Assembly: GCA_963741995.1 (NCBI GenBank)
Contig: CAVUKI010000001.1
Span: forward strand, 1,054,001 to 1,118,000
DNA: 64,000 nucleotides
Origin: Bog-473 sp963741995
GTDB lineage: Bacteria > Actinomycetota > Acidimicrobiia > Acidimicrobiales > RAAP-2
Reading direction: 5' to 3'
The notes beneath the pieces are model-generated. The model worked only from the letters and a program-made list of their open reading frames with translations, did no database searches and had not been told where the DNA came from. Position numbers and translations under genes: made by a program. Shown in pieces: positions 37,693 to 48,946 of this stretch (positions are counted from its first letter, which is position 1; the number at the start of each line of letters is the position of its first letter).

Positions 37693-38583
37693 TTACTTGA
37701 CGGCGCCCGCGGTGAGGCTGCGCACCAGTTGCTTTTGGAAGATGAGGAGCAGGATCACCAGCGGCACGAAGGCGATGACGGCGCCGGCGAGCGAGACGGG
37801 GATGGTCGACACCTGGGTGCCGAGCAGCTGCTTCAGGCCGATCTGCACGGTGTTGAGCGGCGTCGTCCCGCCGGTCGACACCAGCGGCCAGAGGTACTGG
37901 TTCCAGGCCCCGAGGAACGAGAACACCGCCAGCGCGGCGAGGGAGGGCCGAGCGAGCGGCACCGCCACCCGCAGCATGAACTTGAGGTGCCCGTAGCCGT
38001 CGAGCTGGGCCGCCTCCTGCAGGTCGCGGGGGATCTGCAGGAAGGCCTGGCGCAGCAGGAAGATGCCGAAGCCGGTGGCGAGGAAGGGGATCGACAGCCC
38101 CGCGTAGGTGTTGAACCAGTGCAGCGAGGTGATGGTGTCGAGGTTGGTGATGAACGTCACCTCGAGCGGGATCATCAACGTGGCCAGACAGAGTGCGAAG
38201 AGCGTCCGCTTGAACGGGAAGGTCAGGAAGGCGAAGGCGTAGGCGGCCAGTACCGACGTCACGAGCTGGCCGACGACGATGATCGCCGTCATGATCGCCG
38301 AGGTCGCCACGTACTTCGACATCTGCCCCCCGTTCCACGCCGCGCTGTAGTCGTGCCATTGCGGGTTGGTCGGGAAGAGCGGTGGCGGCTGGTGGACCAG
38401 CTGGTCCGCCGGCAGGAGCGAGTTCACGATCGTCACGTAGACCGGGAACAGGATGATGATGGCGCCCGCGGTCAACAGGGTGTAGCTGGCGACCGTGCGC
38501 AGCCGGCGCCGGGGCCGGCGCGGGGTCGGGGTCTCCGGCGCGGCCGGCTCCGAGACCGGAGACTCGAGGACGTCAGTTGGCAT
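37693..38583 (-). CDS. Carbohydrate ABC transporter permease (UgpE/MalG-like)
   Basis: A 296-residue permease with six helices; helix 1 is YTLLTAGAIIILFPVYVTIVN. The EAA loop is LQEAAQLDGYGHLKFMLRVAVPL, with the E-A-A-x3-G pattern. The extracytoplasmic loop after helix 1 is long and Pro-rich, as in UgpE. The ATG at 38583 overlaps the end of the partner permease by 11 bases. A 27-residue Pro/Arg-rich head precedes helix 1. Confidence 0.9.
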   Translation of the reverse strand: MPTDVLESPVSEPAAPETPTPRRPRRRLRTVASYTLLTAGAIIILFPVYVTIVNSLLPADQLVHQPPPLFPTNPQWHDYSAAWNGGQMSKYVATSAIMTAIIVVGQLVTSVLAAYAFAFLTFPFKRTLFALCLATLMIPLEVTFITNLDTITSLHWFNTYAGLSIPFLATGFGIFLLRQAFLQIPRDLQEAAQLDGYGHLKFMLRVAVPLARPSLAALAVFSFLGAWNQYLWPLVSTGGTTPLNTVQIGLKQLLGTQVSTIPVSLAGAVIAFVPLVILLLIFQKQLVRSLTAGAVK

Positions 38584-39556
38584 AGCTCACCCGCCGTTCG
38601 AGGAGCCGGATCTGCAAGAGCGTGAGCACCAGCAGAATCAGGAAGAGGACGGTGGCCATGATGGCGGCGGCGCCGGCGTCGTTCTCGATCTGCAGCGTGT
38701 TGATGATGTTGTAGATGAGCACGTTGGTGTGCAGGCGCACCGCGTTCTGGTTCCCGATGAGGATGTCGATCGCACCGAAGGCCTGGAAGGCGTAAATGGT
38801 GCTGATCACCCCGGCGAAGAAGATGGTGGGGGACAGGAGCGGCACCGTCATGCGCCAGAAGCGTGTCCAGGGGCCGGCGCCGTCGATGCGGGCCGCCTCC
38901 AGCAGCTCGTCGGGCACCGACTGCAACCCGGCCAGCATGACGATGAAGGACAGGCCGAGGAACTGCCAGATCGTGATGAGCGCCACCGCGGGGAGGGCCC
39001 AGGTGGAGCTCTCGAGGGCCGGCGGGTTCGGGTTGATCCCGAGCCAGGGCAGCAGCCCGACCACCGGGTTGAGCAGGGTCCCGAACACCACCGAGGCGAC
39101 CGCCACCGAGCTGACCACCGTGGAGGAGAAGATCACCCGGTAGACGGCCATGCCCTTGAGCTTGCGGTGCGCCGCCACGGCCAGCCCCAGCCCGGCCAGC
39201 AAGCTGACCGGCACCACCAGCACGACAAGGAGCAAGGTCGTGACGAGGCTCTGGGTGAACTGGGTCGAGGTGATGGTGGGGATGATCTGGTGCAGCCCGA
39301 CGTAGTGCGCCGGCAGGCCCGGCACGGGCGGGGTCTCGTAGAGCATCAGCTTGAAGTTGCGCAGGAAGGGATAGAAGGAGAAGACCCCGAAGAGCACCAT
39401 GGCCGGCAGGATCAGGAGGTAGGCCAGCAGGGACTGCTTCCGGCGCCGGGAGCGCACGGCCGACGAGCCCCCCCGGCCCCCGCCTCCGCCCGCGCCGTCC
39501 CCACCGGCCGCCAACGGGTCCGGCACGACCGGAAGGGCCGTCGTGACCGCCGTCAC
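38573..39556 (-). CDS. Carbohydrate ABC transporter permease (UgpA/MalF-like)
   Basis: A 327-residue permease. The Gly/Arg-rich head (about 40 residues) leads to helix 1 (LLAYLLILPAMVLFGVFSFYP). The EAA loop is ELLEAARIDGAGPWTRFWRMTVPL. A large periplasmic P2 domain of MalF is absent, as in UgpA. The start is GTG at 39556, which overlaps the ATPase stop by 4 bases (GTGA). It forms the heterodimer with the next permease. Confidence 0.9.
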   Translation of the reverse strand: MTAVTTALPVVPDPLAAGGDGAGGGGGRGGSSAVRSRRRKQSLLAYLLILPAMVLFGVFSFYPFLRNFKLMLYETPPVPGLPAHYVGLHQIIPTITSTQFTQSLVTTLLLVVLVVPVSLLAGLGLAVAAHRKLKGMAVYRVIFSSTVVSSVAVASVVFGTLLNPVVGLLPWLGINPNPPALESSTWALPAVALITIWQFLGLSFIVMLAGLQSVPDELLEAARIDGAGPWTRFWRMTVPLLSPTIFFAGVISTIYAFQAFGAIDILIGNQNAVRLHTNVLIYNIINTLQIENDAGAAAIMATVLFLILLVLTLLQIRLLERRVSYAN

Positions 39557-40677
39557 AGGCCCCCCAGCCGCTCCCCGCCGGCGGGGTCGAAGAGGTGATA
39601 GACGGCCGGGTCGGGGTCCACGGCGATGCGCACGGCCTCGCCGATCTTCGGCTTGGCGGCGGTGGCGCTCTGACGCACGATGATGCGGGCGCCCGTCTCG
39701 GTCTGGCAGATGACGTGGGTCTCGGCACCGAGCAGCTCCACGATCACCACGGTGGCGCCGATAGCTCCGTCCTCGCTGAGGTGCAGTGCCTCGGGCCGCA
39801 GGCCGAGCATCACTTCGGGCCCGGCGCCGCGCACGGTATCGGCCATCGCTGCGGGCAGCGGCACCGACGCGCCGGGGAAGGCCACGCTCAAGGTGCCGCG
39901 CCGGTCCTCGCCCGCGACGGGTGGCGCGCCGCTCTCGACGAGCATCCCCTCCATCAGGTTCATGCCCGGGCTGCCGAGGAAGTGCGCCACGAACGAGTTG
40001 GCCGGCCGGGCGTACAACGCCTCGGGTGCGGCCACCTGTTGCAGCTTCCCCTCGCTCATGACGGCGATGCGGTGCCCCATCGTCATGGCCTCCACCTGGT
40101 CGTGGGTGACGTAGAGCGTGGTCGTCGACAGGCGCGCCTGCAGCTCCACGATGTCCGCCCGCGTCTGCACGCGCAGCGCGGCGTCCAGGTTCGACAGCGG
40201 CTCGTCCATGAGGAAGACGAGGGGCTCCCGGACGATGGCCCGGGCCAAGGCCACCCTCTGGCGCTGGCCGCCCGAGAGTTGCCCCGGCTTGCGGTCGAGG
40301 AGTGTGGTCAGACCGAGGGTCTCGGCGGCCCGCGTGACCTTGGCTGCCCGCTCTTCCTTGTCGACGCCGCGCTGGCGGAGCGGGAACTCGATGTTCTTGG
40401 CCACCGTCAAGTGCGGGTAGAGCGCGTAGCTCTGGAAGACCATGGCGATGTCGCGGTCCTTGGGGTCGACGTCGTTGACCACCCGGTCGCCGATGGAGAC
40501 CGTGCCGCTCGTGACGTCCTCGAGACCGGCCACCATGCGGAGCGCCGTGGTCTTGCCGCAGCCGGAAGAGCCCAAAAGGACGAGGAGCTCGCCGTCGGCC
40601 ACGCGCAACGTCAGATTGTCGACCGCGGTCGTGTCACCGAACTGCTTGGTGACGCCGTCGAAGCTGACCTGTGCCAA
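39553..40677 (-). CDS. Sugar/glycerol-3-phosphate ABC transporter ATP-binding protein (UgpC/MsmK-like)
   Basis: A 374-residue ATPase, normal for the family. Walker A GSSGCGKTT, Q-loop FQSYALYP, signature LSGGQRQRVALARAI, Walker B FLMDEPLSNLD and switch VTHDQVEAMTM are all intact. The C-terminal TOBE/OB regulatory domain follows (GPEVMLGLRPEAL). The start is TTG at 40677, chosen because AAAGGAG stands 6 bases upstream and AQVSFDGVTKQFGD is the normal N-terminus; a longer open frame to 41013 is not family-like. Because such ATPases often serve several importers, the gene may energise other transporters too. It heads the four-gene operon. Confidence 0.92.
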   Translation of the reverse strand: MAQVSFDGVTKQFGDTTAVDNLTLRVADGELLVLLGSSGCGKTTALRMVAGLEDVTSGTVSIGDRVVNDVDPKDRDIAMVFQSYALYPHLTVAKNIEFPLRQRGVDKEERAAKVTRAAETLGLTTLLDRKPGQLSGGQRQRVALARAIVREPLVFLMDEPLSNLDAALRVQTRADIVELQARLSTTTLYVTHDQVEAMTMGHRIAVMSEGKLQQVAAPEALYARPANSFVAHFLGSPGMNLMEGMLVESGAPPVAGEDRRGTLSVAFPGASVPLPAAMADTVRGAGPEVMLGLRPEALHLSEDGAIGATVVIVELLGAETHVICQTETGARIIVRQSATAAKPKIGEAVRIAVDPDPAVYHLFDPAGGERLGGL

Positions 40678-40786
40678 CCGTGCTCCTTTCGGGCGGCCCG
40701 CCTTCGGCCACGGATCCTCGCGTGCGCGCGACGGTAGCGAACGGGTGGGGTGAGGGCAGGAATGCCACGCGGCGCTGCACGCCGGA

Positions 40787-41101
40787 TCAGCTGGCGGGGA
40801 TCTTCCACCCCATGGACTCGGCGATCTCCTTGCAGGTGGGGCAGAGGCCGTAGCGCTTGGGGTCGCGCCCGGGCACCCACTCCTTGCCGCAGAGGGCCCG
40901 CACCGCGGTCCGGTTGACGATGCCCTCCACCACGCTGGGCCCGGCCGAGACGTAGTCGCCCCCTTTGGGGGTGTAGCCCTCCAGGACGATGTGCGCCATC
41001 CGGTCGTGGTCACCGTCGTCCAGATCGGGGTCCGGACGGGCCGGGGCCAGGGTCGTCCCTCCCGCCGGGCCCGGGCTGGGGGCTGTCTCCGTGCCGCTCA
41101 C
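40787..41101 (-). CDS. DUF3039 family protein
   Basis: A small protein of the actinobacterial DUF3039 family, about 104 residues from GTG 41101 (a GTG at 41155 is an alternative). The conserved part is VNRTAVRALCGKEWVPGRDP followed by YGLCPTCKEI: three cysteines in a C-x(n)-CPxC arrangement that may bind a metal. The N-terminal 40 residues are Pro/Asp-rich and likely disordered. It is divergent from lon. The function of the family is unknown. Confidence 0.85.
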   Translation of the reverse strand: MSGTETAPSPGPAGGTTLAPARPDPDLDDGDHDRMAHIVLEGYTPKGGDYVSAGPSVVEGIVNRTAVRALCGKEWVPGRDPKRYGLCPTCKEIAESMGWKIPAS

Positions 41102-41211
41102 GGGCTTCAGCGTATGCCTCCGGGGGCCACCCCGCCGCCCTTCCGGACCTCCCACCAGGGGCCGGACCGGCCTGCCCCGGGCCCCCTTCCCCCTACAATC
41201 GAGGCGTCACC

Positions 41212-41313
41212 ATTACAAAATTACGCAGGTCTCACCAGGGGTCGGACCCGTTCGGGAATGCCCTCCCTCCCCACATGGTTGACCAGTCAGACGAATTGCC
41301 ATTACGGCATTAC
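41212..41313. promoter_or_regulatory. Paired ATTAC direct repeats upstream of lon
   Basis: ATTAC occurs at 41212 and 41220, and again at 41301 and 41309; both pairs have 8-base spacing and the pairs are exactly 89 bases apart. The second pair is just before the AAAGGA ribosome binding site of lon. The AT-rich words stand out from the GC-rich surroundings. They could be regulator sites for lon or the divergent DUF3039 gene. No HspR (HAIR) palindrome is present. Confidence 0.4.
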
Positions 41314-41327
41314 CAAAGGAAAGCCTG

Positions 41328-43700
<2,373 letters not shown>

Positions 43701-43720
43701 GGGCGGGCAGACTGAGGACC

Positions 43721-43963
43721 ATGGACGACAAGGACATCGTGGAGCGCATCACCCAGCTCGCTGCCGAGGAGCAGCAACTCGAGGAGGCGCACGTCGGCGA
43801 GGGGTTGAGCGACGACGAGCTGAAGCGCAAGCGTGACCTCGAGGTGACGCTGGACCAGCTCTGGGACACGCTGCGCCAGCGCCGCGCCAAGCGGCATGCC
43901 GGGCAGGACCCCGACTCGGCCTCGGAGCGCCCGGCCAGCACCGTCGAGGGCTATCTGCAATAG
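43721..43963 (+). CDS. DUF2630 family protein
   Basis: An 80-residue acidic helical protein. It matches DUF2630 across its full length: IVERITQLAAEEQQLEEAH, then LEVTLDQLWDTLRQRRAKR and the family end RPASTVEGYLQ. Its helices suggest a small helical hairpin. It follows lon by 20 bases and probably rides on the same transcript. The function of the family is unknown. Confidence 0.88.
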   Translation: MDDKDIVERITQLAAEEQQLEEAHVGEGLSDDELKRKRDLEVTLDQLWDTLRQRRAKRHAGQDPDSASERPASTVEGYLQ

Positions 43964-43987
43964 ACCCGAGGCTGCAAGAGGACCGGA

Positions 43988-44020
43988 GGGGTGGGGTCGG
44001 CCGCGCGCCGGCGCCACCCC
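43988..44020. terminator. Hairpin between convergent DUF2630 and epoxide-hydrolase-like genes
   Basis: GGGGTGG (43988-43994) pairs with CCACCCC (44014-44020), and inner GGC/GCC pairs extend the stem. It lies between two convergent stops, a good place for a two-way terminator. No T-tract follows, so it would be an atypical GC-rich terminator. Confidence 0.45.
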
Positions 44021-44050
44021 GAACGGTCCGGTCCGGCCCCCGCCCGAGAT

Positions 44051-44521
44051 TCAGTCCGCCGGCATCTGGCGGTTGAGCGACGGGGACACCAATCCGGCGA
44101 GGCCGCGCAGGTTGCCGATCGTCACGTCCAGCCAGTCGAACGAGTCGCGCCACACGGCGATCTTCCCGTCGGCGCCGACCACGAAGCGGCCGTAGACCCA
44201 GAACCGCGCCGCGAAGCGACCGAAGTTCAGCTCGTCCACCCGGTCGGTGAGCACCACATCACCCTCGGTCGCCACGTGATTGAGGTGGACGTTGAAGCCC
44301 AGGCGGCCCGGCCGCAGCCAGGGGCGGGCAATGCGCTCCAGCCGGTCCCGGCCCCGGATGGTGGGCAGGGACACGTTGGTGTACTCGAGGTCGTCGGCCA
44401 CCAGGTCGAGCGCCGCATCGACGTCGTAGGCGGCGAGGGCGCGCAGGAACTCGACGACCACGTCCGCCGGAGCGGTCGCTGAGGAAGAGGGCGGAAGGTC
44501 AGGGCTGGGCAGGGTCGTCAT
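44051..44521 (-). CDS. Limonene-1,2-epoxide hydrolase / SnoaL-like family protein
   Basis: A 156-residue cone-shaped alpha+beta protein. The features match limonene-epoxide hydrolases: VVEFLRALAAYDVDAALDLV at the start, the active-site loop VLTDRVDEL with Asp and Arg, and WRDSFDW with the second Asp. Those three residues (Asp-Arg-Asp) form the catalytic set of the family, so hydrolase activity is credible, though SnoaL-like folds also serve other roles. The ATG at 44521 overlaps the end of the neighbouring membrane protein by 23 bases. The first 20 residues are Ser/Pro-rich. Confidence 0.82.
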   Translation of the reverse strand: MTTLPSPDLPPSSSATAPADVVVEFLRALAAYDVDAALDLVADDLEYTNVSLPTIRGRDRLERIARPWLRPGRLGFNVHLNHVATEGDVVLTDRVDELNFGRFAARFWVYGRFVVGADGKIAVWRDSFDWLDVTIGNLRGLAGLVSPSLNRQMPAD

Positions 44522-46797
44522 GGCTTCCCATTGTCCCCGAGGCGCGGGCTCCCGTCGACGGGGATCGCCGCATCCGGCGCCACACCGGGGGTGCCAGGGC
44601 CACGGCGACCAGAACCGCCAGCGCCAGGAGAAACAGCGCGTCGTAGGACCCGTAGCCGTCGTAGGTGAACGCCACCGTGTGCACGCCGGGGCCCACGACG
44701 ACGCCCACCAGTGCCGGCGCCACCATGACCGTCGGGGCCGGCCGGCCGTTCACGGTGGCGTGCCAGCCCGGGTCGTACGAGGCGCTGAGGACCACCGTGG
44801 CCCGTCGCGTCGTGTGCACCACGGCGCGCGCCGCGCCGTTCTGCAGGTCGGCGTGCTCCGCCACGACGCGCCCGGGCGATCCCTGCAGCGCCGACGCGTC
44901 CGGCGCGGTCGGCCTGGACGCCGCCTGCCCGTTGAAGGCGACGGTGAGGTCGCGCTGCTCGTTCAGGATGGGTGATTCGAGGAGGGTCGTGCTCTGCGAG
45001 CCGACGTCGGCCCGGGTCGCCGTGAGCTCGCCCGTCGTGTCGTAGACGTGGATGTACCCGGTGTGGGGGAGCGCCCACAGGCAGTAGTCCCCCGAGCAAC
45101 CCACCTTGTCGGCTTCCACCGGCGACGTCATGCCGGAGGGGGTGATGATGTAGCCGATGCCGAAGAGCGGGTAGTCGCCCGGGTTGCTCTCGTCGAAGAA
45201 GTACTCGGGATCGGTCATGAGCGAGGCCGTGCGCAACGTGTACCCGACCTCGTCGATGTCCTTGCTCTCCAGGTACTTGAACACCGGTACCGCGCCCACC
45301 AGGAAGTCCTCCCCCCAGTTGGTCGGTGACCCGGCGTAGACGCGTCCGTTCGGGTGGGCGCGCACGGAGGCCAACAACGTGTCGATGTGCGGGTCCTGCT
45401 GCGTGTCCGCTTCGGCCTGCAGGCCGATGTTGGTCGCGTTGTGGCTGTCGTAGGTGTCCATGTCGCTCCAGGCCGGGAACAGCACCAGAATCAGCGCGAC
45501 GATGCACAGCCCGGCGACAATGCCCCGCCCGGCGGGTTGCGCGGCCCACCCGCGACGATCCTCCGGGAGCAGGGCCAGCGCGCCCCGCAGGACGAGCGTG
45601 CCCAGGAAGACGAGACCGATGCCGGCCAGCAGGATGCCCGACAGCTGCACGCCCATTTGGAAGCGGCGGATGAAGATGTCGCTGCTGCCGGGCAGGATCT
45701 TGTAGAAGGATCCGAACGTGGTCCGCCCGAACGACATGATCAGCGTGACCACCCACATGACGATGAGGGCGCGACCGGCCACCAACGTGCGCCAGCGCGG
45801 CAATGCAGACGCCGATCCCCACGGCGACGAGCACGGTGACGATGGGCAAGAAGACGTGGAACCCGGCCGGAAAGCGGTCGTTGTCGTAGAGGTTGCCGGT
45901 GACCAGCCACCACAGCATCTGCCGGGCGCCGTAGCCGTTCTCGAGCGGGGTGCCTTCGAGGATCTGATTGCGCGCCGCCCAGTGGGACTGCTGGAGCACG
46001 GGGACGATGACCCAGGCCGACGCCAACGCGGCCGCCGCGCCGAGCGCCACCGCGCGCCCGAGTCGCCGCCAGAGGTCCGAAGGCACAATGAAGGGCCACA
46101 CGACGAGCGGCACGAAGGCCAGGTACCCGGTCTCGTAGTGCAGCGCCACCGTCAGCATGATGAAGAGCACGGCGAAGAACGCAGCGCGCCGTCCGGACAG
46201 GGCCCGGTAGGTGAAGCCCCACGCCAGCGGGAGCGTCCACGAGGCCCACAGCTGCGTCCACACGCCGTAGCCGACCCACACGTAGGCCTTGGTCTCGTAG
46301 CCGATGCCGGCGGCCGAGGCGAGGAACGGTGCGACCGCCGCCGCCGACGCGGCCGTCCAGCGGCTCAGCCCGAAGAGCCGGCCGCTCCAGTAGACGGCGA
46401 TGGGCCACAGAGCCAGGAGCAGGTACAGGGACCAGCGGAAGACGGTGTCGGGGTTGAGGAACGTCCCGAAGACGCCCGAGATCATGGACGGCAGGCTCTG
46501 GTAGTGGAGGAACTGCGGGGAGCCGAGCCCGAGGTAGGGCCACCAACTCGTCAGGGGGAGGTGGCCCTGGCTGATCCGGGCCGCGGCGGAGCGCAGCATC
46601 TGCTCGTGCAGGGAGCTGTCGTCGAGGTACGGCACCGCACGGAGCTCGGGCCGGAGCTCCCACAGCCCCCAGGCCAGCGCCAGGGCGACCAGGATCCACG
46701 GGCCGAACCAGGCGGCGGTCCTGCTGGCCGGCGTGTCCACTGCCGGCACGGGCGCGGCCGCGGAGGATCCGGGCGTGTCCTCCTCGACCATGGTCAC
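44499..46797 (-). CDS. Large multi-pass membrane protein, YfhO/PTPS-related type (one-base frameshift in this sequence)
   Basis: About 765 residues after repair. It has some twelve membrane segments in the first two-thirds (WILVALALAWGLWEL to VALILVLFPAW) and a soluble extracytoplasmic beta-rich domain (about 500-720), then one last helix (LFLLALAVLVAVALAPPVW). PYLDDSSLHEQMLRSAAARI after helix 1 and LTSWWPYLGLGSP resemble 6-pyruvoyl-tetrahydropterin-synthase-related/YfhO membrane proteins, which look like GT-C glycosyltransferases. The Asp pair DD there is a typical GT-C active site. An extra base near 45796-45803 breaks the frame between GIGVCIA and RWRTLVAGRALI. The substrate cannot be told. 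Confidence 0.75.
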
Positions 46798-46820
46798 GGC
46801 GCACCATGATGCCGAATTCC

Positions 46821-48596
46821 TCAGACCGGCGTCTGATCGCGCTGCAGGACCCTGAGGAGTTCCTCGTAGGGGCCGAGCAGGAACGCGGTGTCGCCTCCGG
46901 CGAAGACCGTGCCTCGCCGGGGCGGATGTTCCAGGACACCGTCGGCGGCGCGGCTGAGAGCGATGACCCGCGTCTTCGAGGAGAGATCCTGCATGGCGAG
47001 CCCCTGCAGTCCGCCGTTCGGCGCAACGGTGAGGCCGGCCACCAGGAAAGGCTGTTGATCGACATAGAACGTGCTGAGGACGTCGAGACCGAGGGCGGCG
47101 CCGACGAACCAGGGTGCGGCGAGGGCCGAGGTGGACCGGACGTGCTGGAAGCCGAAGCTCCGCTCCATCATCTGCGCCAGCTCGCGGTCGAAGACGCGGA
47201 GGACCACGGGGACGTCGTCCCAGCGATCGCCCAACGACTCGCGGACGGAGAGCCCGGTCTCGATGTTGGTCAGGTCACCGCTCGTCAACACGGCCACCGC
47301 TTTCGCGTCTGCGATGTTCACCATCCGGTGGGTCTGTCCTTGCGTGGCGTCCGCGATGACGACGGGCACGCCCAACGCCCGGGCCTGGGCCAGGTAGCGG
47401 TTGTCGGCATCGCGTTCGATGACGACCACGGATTCGCCTTCGGCCACGAGACGACGGACGACGCTGATTCCCACCGCGCCGAGACCGATGACGATCACGT
47501 GGTCCACCATCCCGGGTACCTGTCGCCTCCCCAGCGACCGCTCAATGCGTCGGCTGACCAGAATGTTGGTGAAGAGCGCGAACGCCGTCGACACGAGCGC
47601 CACTCCCAGGACGATGAGGATGATGGCGCAGACGATGAGCCACGGGCTCTGGTGGGAGAAGCTGTAGTCCCCGTAGCCGACGGTGGCCACGGTCTCCACG
47701 GTGAAGTACAGGGATGACAGGAAGCCGAGGTGCTGCTCCGTGCCGGCGGGACGGAAGGTGTAGTGCAGGACGATCGTCGCCACCACGATCAGCGCGAACA
47801 GCGCCGAGGCCACCAGCGCCAGGGCGCGGTTGCCCTCCTCGAGCGCGATGCCCACCTGCAGCCGGATACGGCGGGCCAACCCGACTGAGCGCGTCGGGCC
47901 GTCCGCCTGCCGTGTCGTCCCGATTCCCATGCTCTGCAACTCGTCCCGGGTGCCGAGGACAGCGACGCGGTCCCCGCCGTGCAGCGGGTGGTCGCGGCCC
48001 GGGCACATCTCCATCGGAGAGTCGCCGCCGGGCATGATCGCCACGGGAGCCAAGTGGCCGAAATGGGCGCGGAAGGTGTCGTGCGTGTTCTCTCTGGCGT
48101 CGACGGTGAGCTGCACCACCGCGAAGTCGACCCCCGCCAGCTCAATGGCGTGGGAGGGCCGGAGCAGGCAGGCCTCGACGAAGGAGGGTGCCGCCAACGA
48201 CGCCACGTCCAACACACTGCCCAGGCCTGAGACCCGTTCCAGCGCCCGCGCCACCGACGGGTTGGCCAGCTGGACCACGAGGGGGAGGTCCGGTCGGATC
48301 TCCTTGATCCGGAGAGCGGTCTCGAGCGTGTGGATCTCGTCGACCTCGACACAGACCACCGCAGCCGCCCGCGCCAGCCCGGCTTCTTCGAAACCTTCAC
48401 CTCGGTGCGCGTGACGCCGGACATGGGGCACCCCCCAATCGCCGAGGGTCCGCCAGCGACGCGGATCGGCGTCGTCGTCGATCACGACGACCGGGGTGCC
48501 GCTGAGCGAGAACTGCTCCACCGCTCGCAGCCCCACGCCCTGCAGGCCGCAGACGATCACGTGACCCTGCATGCCGTCGGGACCCTCGCCAGCCAT
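46821..48596 (-). CDS. Potassium channel with RCK (TrkA-N) domains on both sides of the pore
   Basis: A 591-residue channel protein. The N-terminal 230 residues form an RCK/NAD-binding domain (HVIVCGLQGVGLRAVEQF). Two helices flank a pore loop whose filter TVGYGD is near residues 304-309. A second RCK domain follows (DHVIVIGLGAVGISVVRRL, then VVIERDADNRYLAQA). Both Rossmann motifs have G-x-G-x-x-G variants. Most bacterial channels carry RCK domains only after the pore, so this one is unusual but not unique. It could form a ligand-gated K+ channel or a K+ uptake unit. It precedes, on the same strand, the large membrane protein by 23 bases. Confidence 0.9.
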   Translation of the reverse strand: MAGEGPDGMQGHVIVCGLQGVGLRAVEQFSLSGTPVVVIDDDADPRRWRTLGDWGVPHVRRHAHRGEGFEEAGLARAAAVVCVEVDEIHTLETALRIKEIRPDLPLVVQLANPSVARALERVSGLGSVLDVASLAAPSFVEACLLRPSHAIELAGVDFAVVQLTVDARENTHDTFRAHFGHLAPVAIMPGGDSPMEMCPGRDHPLHGGDRVAVLGTRDELQSMGIGTTRQADGPTRSVGLARRIRLQVGIALEEGNRALALVASALFALIVVATIVLHYTFRPAGTEQHLGFLSSLYFTVETVATVGYGDYSFSHQSPWLIVCAIILIVLGVALVSTAFALFTNILVSRRIERSLGRRQVPGMVDHVIVIGLGAVGISVVRRLVAEGESVVVIERDADNRYLAQARALGVPVVIADATQGQTHRMVNIADAKAVAVLTSGDLTNIETGLSVRESLGDRWDDVPVVLRVFDRELAQMMERSFGFQHVRSTSALAAPWFVGAALGLDVLSTFYVDQQPFLVAGLTVAPNGGLQGLAMQDLSSKTRVIALSRAADGVLEHPPRRGTVFAGGDTAFLLGPYEELLRVLQRDQTPV

Positions 48597-48697
48597 CAGG
48601 AAATGTTGCCGGGCCGATTCGCCACGGAGGTTGCTGCAGCGTTGCCGCAGCGTTAAATGTCGGTGCTCGCGCTCACAGTGGGCTAGAACCCCACGTT

Positions 48698-48770
48698 GGG
48701 GCTGTAGCTCAGTGGTCAGAGCAGGGGACTCATAATCCCTGGGTCGTGGGTTCGATCCCCACCAGCCCTA
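48698..48770 (+). tRNA. tRNA-Met (CAT), elongator type
   Basis: A 73-base cloverleaf. The acceptor arm pairs GGGGCTG with CAGCCCT (G-U at the end), discriminator A. The anticodon loop CTCATAA gives CAT with a GGGGA/TCCCT stem. The T-arm is GTGGG-TTCGATC-CCCAC. The first base pair is paired, unlike initiator tRNA. A tRNA-Ile with modified CAT is possible; the GGACTCATAATCC-like anticodon arm favours elongator Met. CCA is not encoded. No integrase is nearby. Confidence 0.93.
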
Positions 48771-48789
48771 CTGAGGGCCGTGTAGTGGA

Positions 48790-48890
48790 ACGGGTGATGT
48801 GTCCCATTCCCGTAACGGTTGATCTGTCACCCAGTGACGGGTGATCTGTGACGGAGTAACGGCTGATCCTTGGTAACGGCTGATCCTTGA
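48790..48890. repeat. Five imperfect short repeats downstream of tRNA-Met
   Basis: Repeats of the form (TA)ACGG-YTGATCYK: core GTGAT at 48794, TTGAT at 48819, GTGAT at 48841, CTGAT at 48863 and CTGAT at 48880, spaced 25, 22, 22 and 17. The last two share TAACGGCTGATCCTTG exactly. The pattern recalls multiple transposase-binding sites at an insertion-sequence end, but no transposase is seen. The array is too short and irregular for CRISPR. Confidence 0.6.
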
Positions 48891-48946
48891 CACGGCCGTG
48901 GCCTTCACCATCGCCGTGCCCCGCTGACCGTCGGCCCCTCGGAGTC

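Noticed and set aside
48698..48770. Initiator tRNA or tRNA-Ile (lysidine) in place of elongator tRNA-Met
   Set aside because: The first acceptor pair is formed, unlike initiator tRNA. The anticodon arm resembles elongator Met. The Ile possibility cannot be fully excluded by eye.
48790..48890. CRISPR array
   Set aside because: Repeats are under 20 bases, degenerate and unevenly spaced, with no spacers of constant length and no cas genes.
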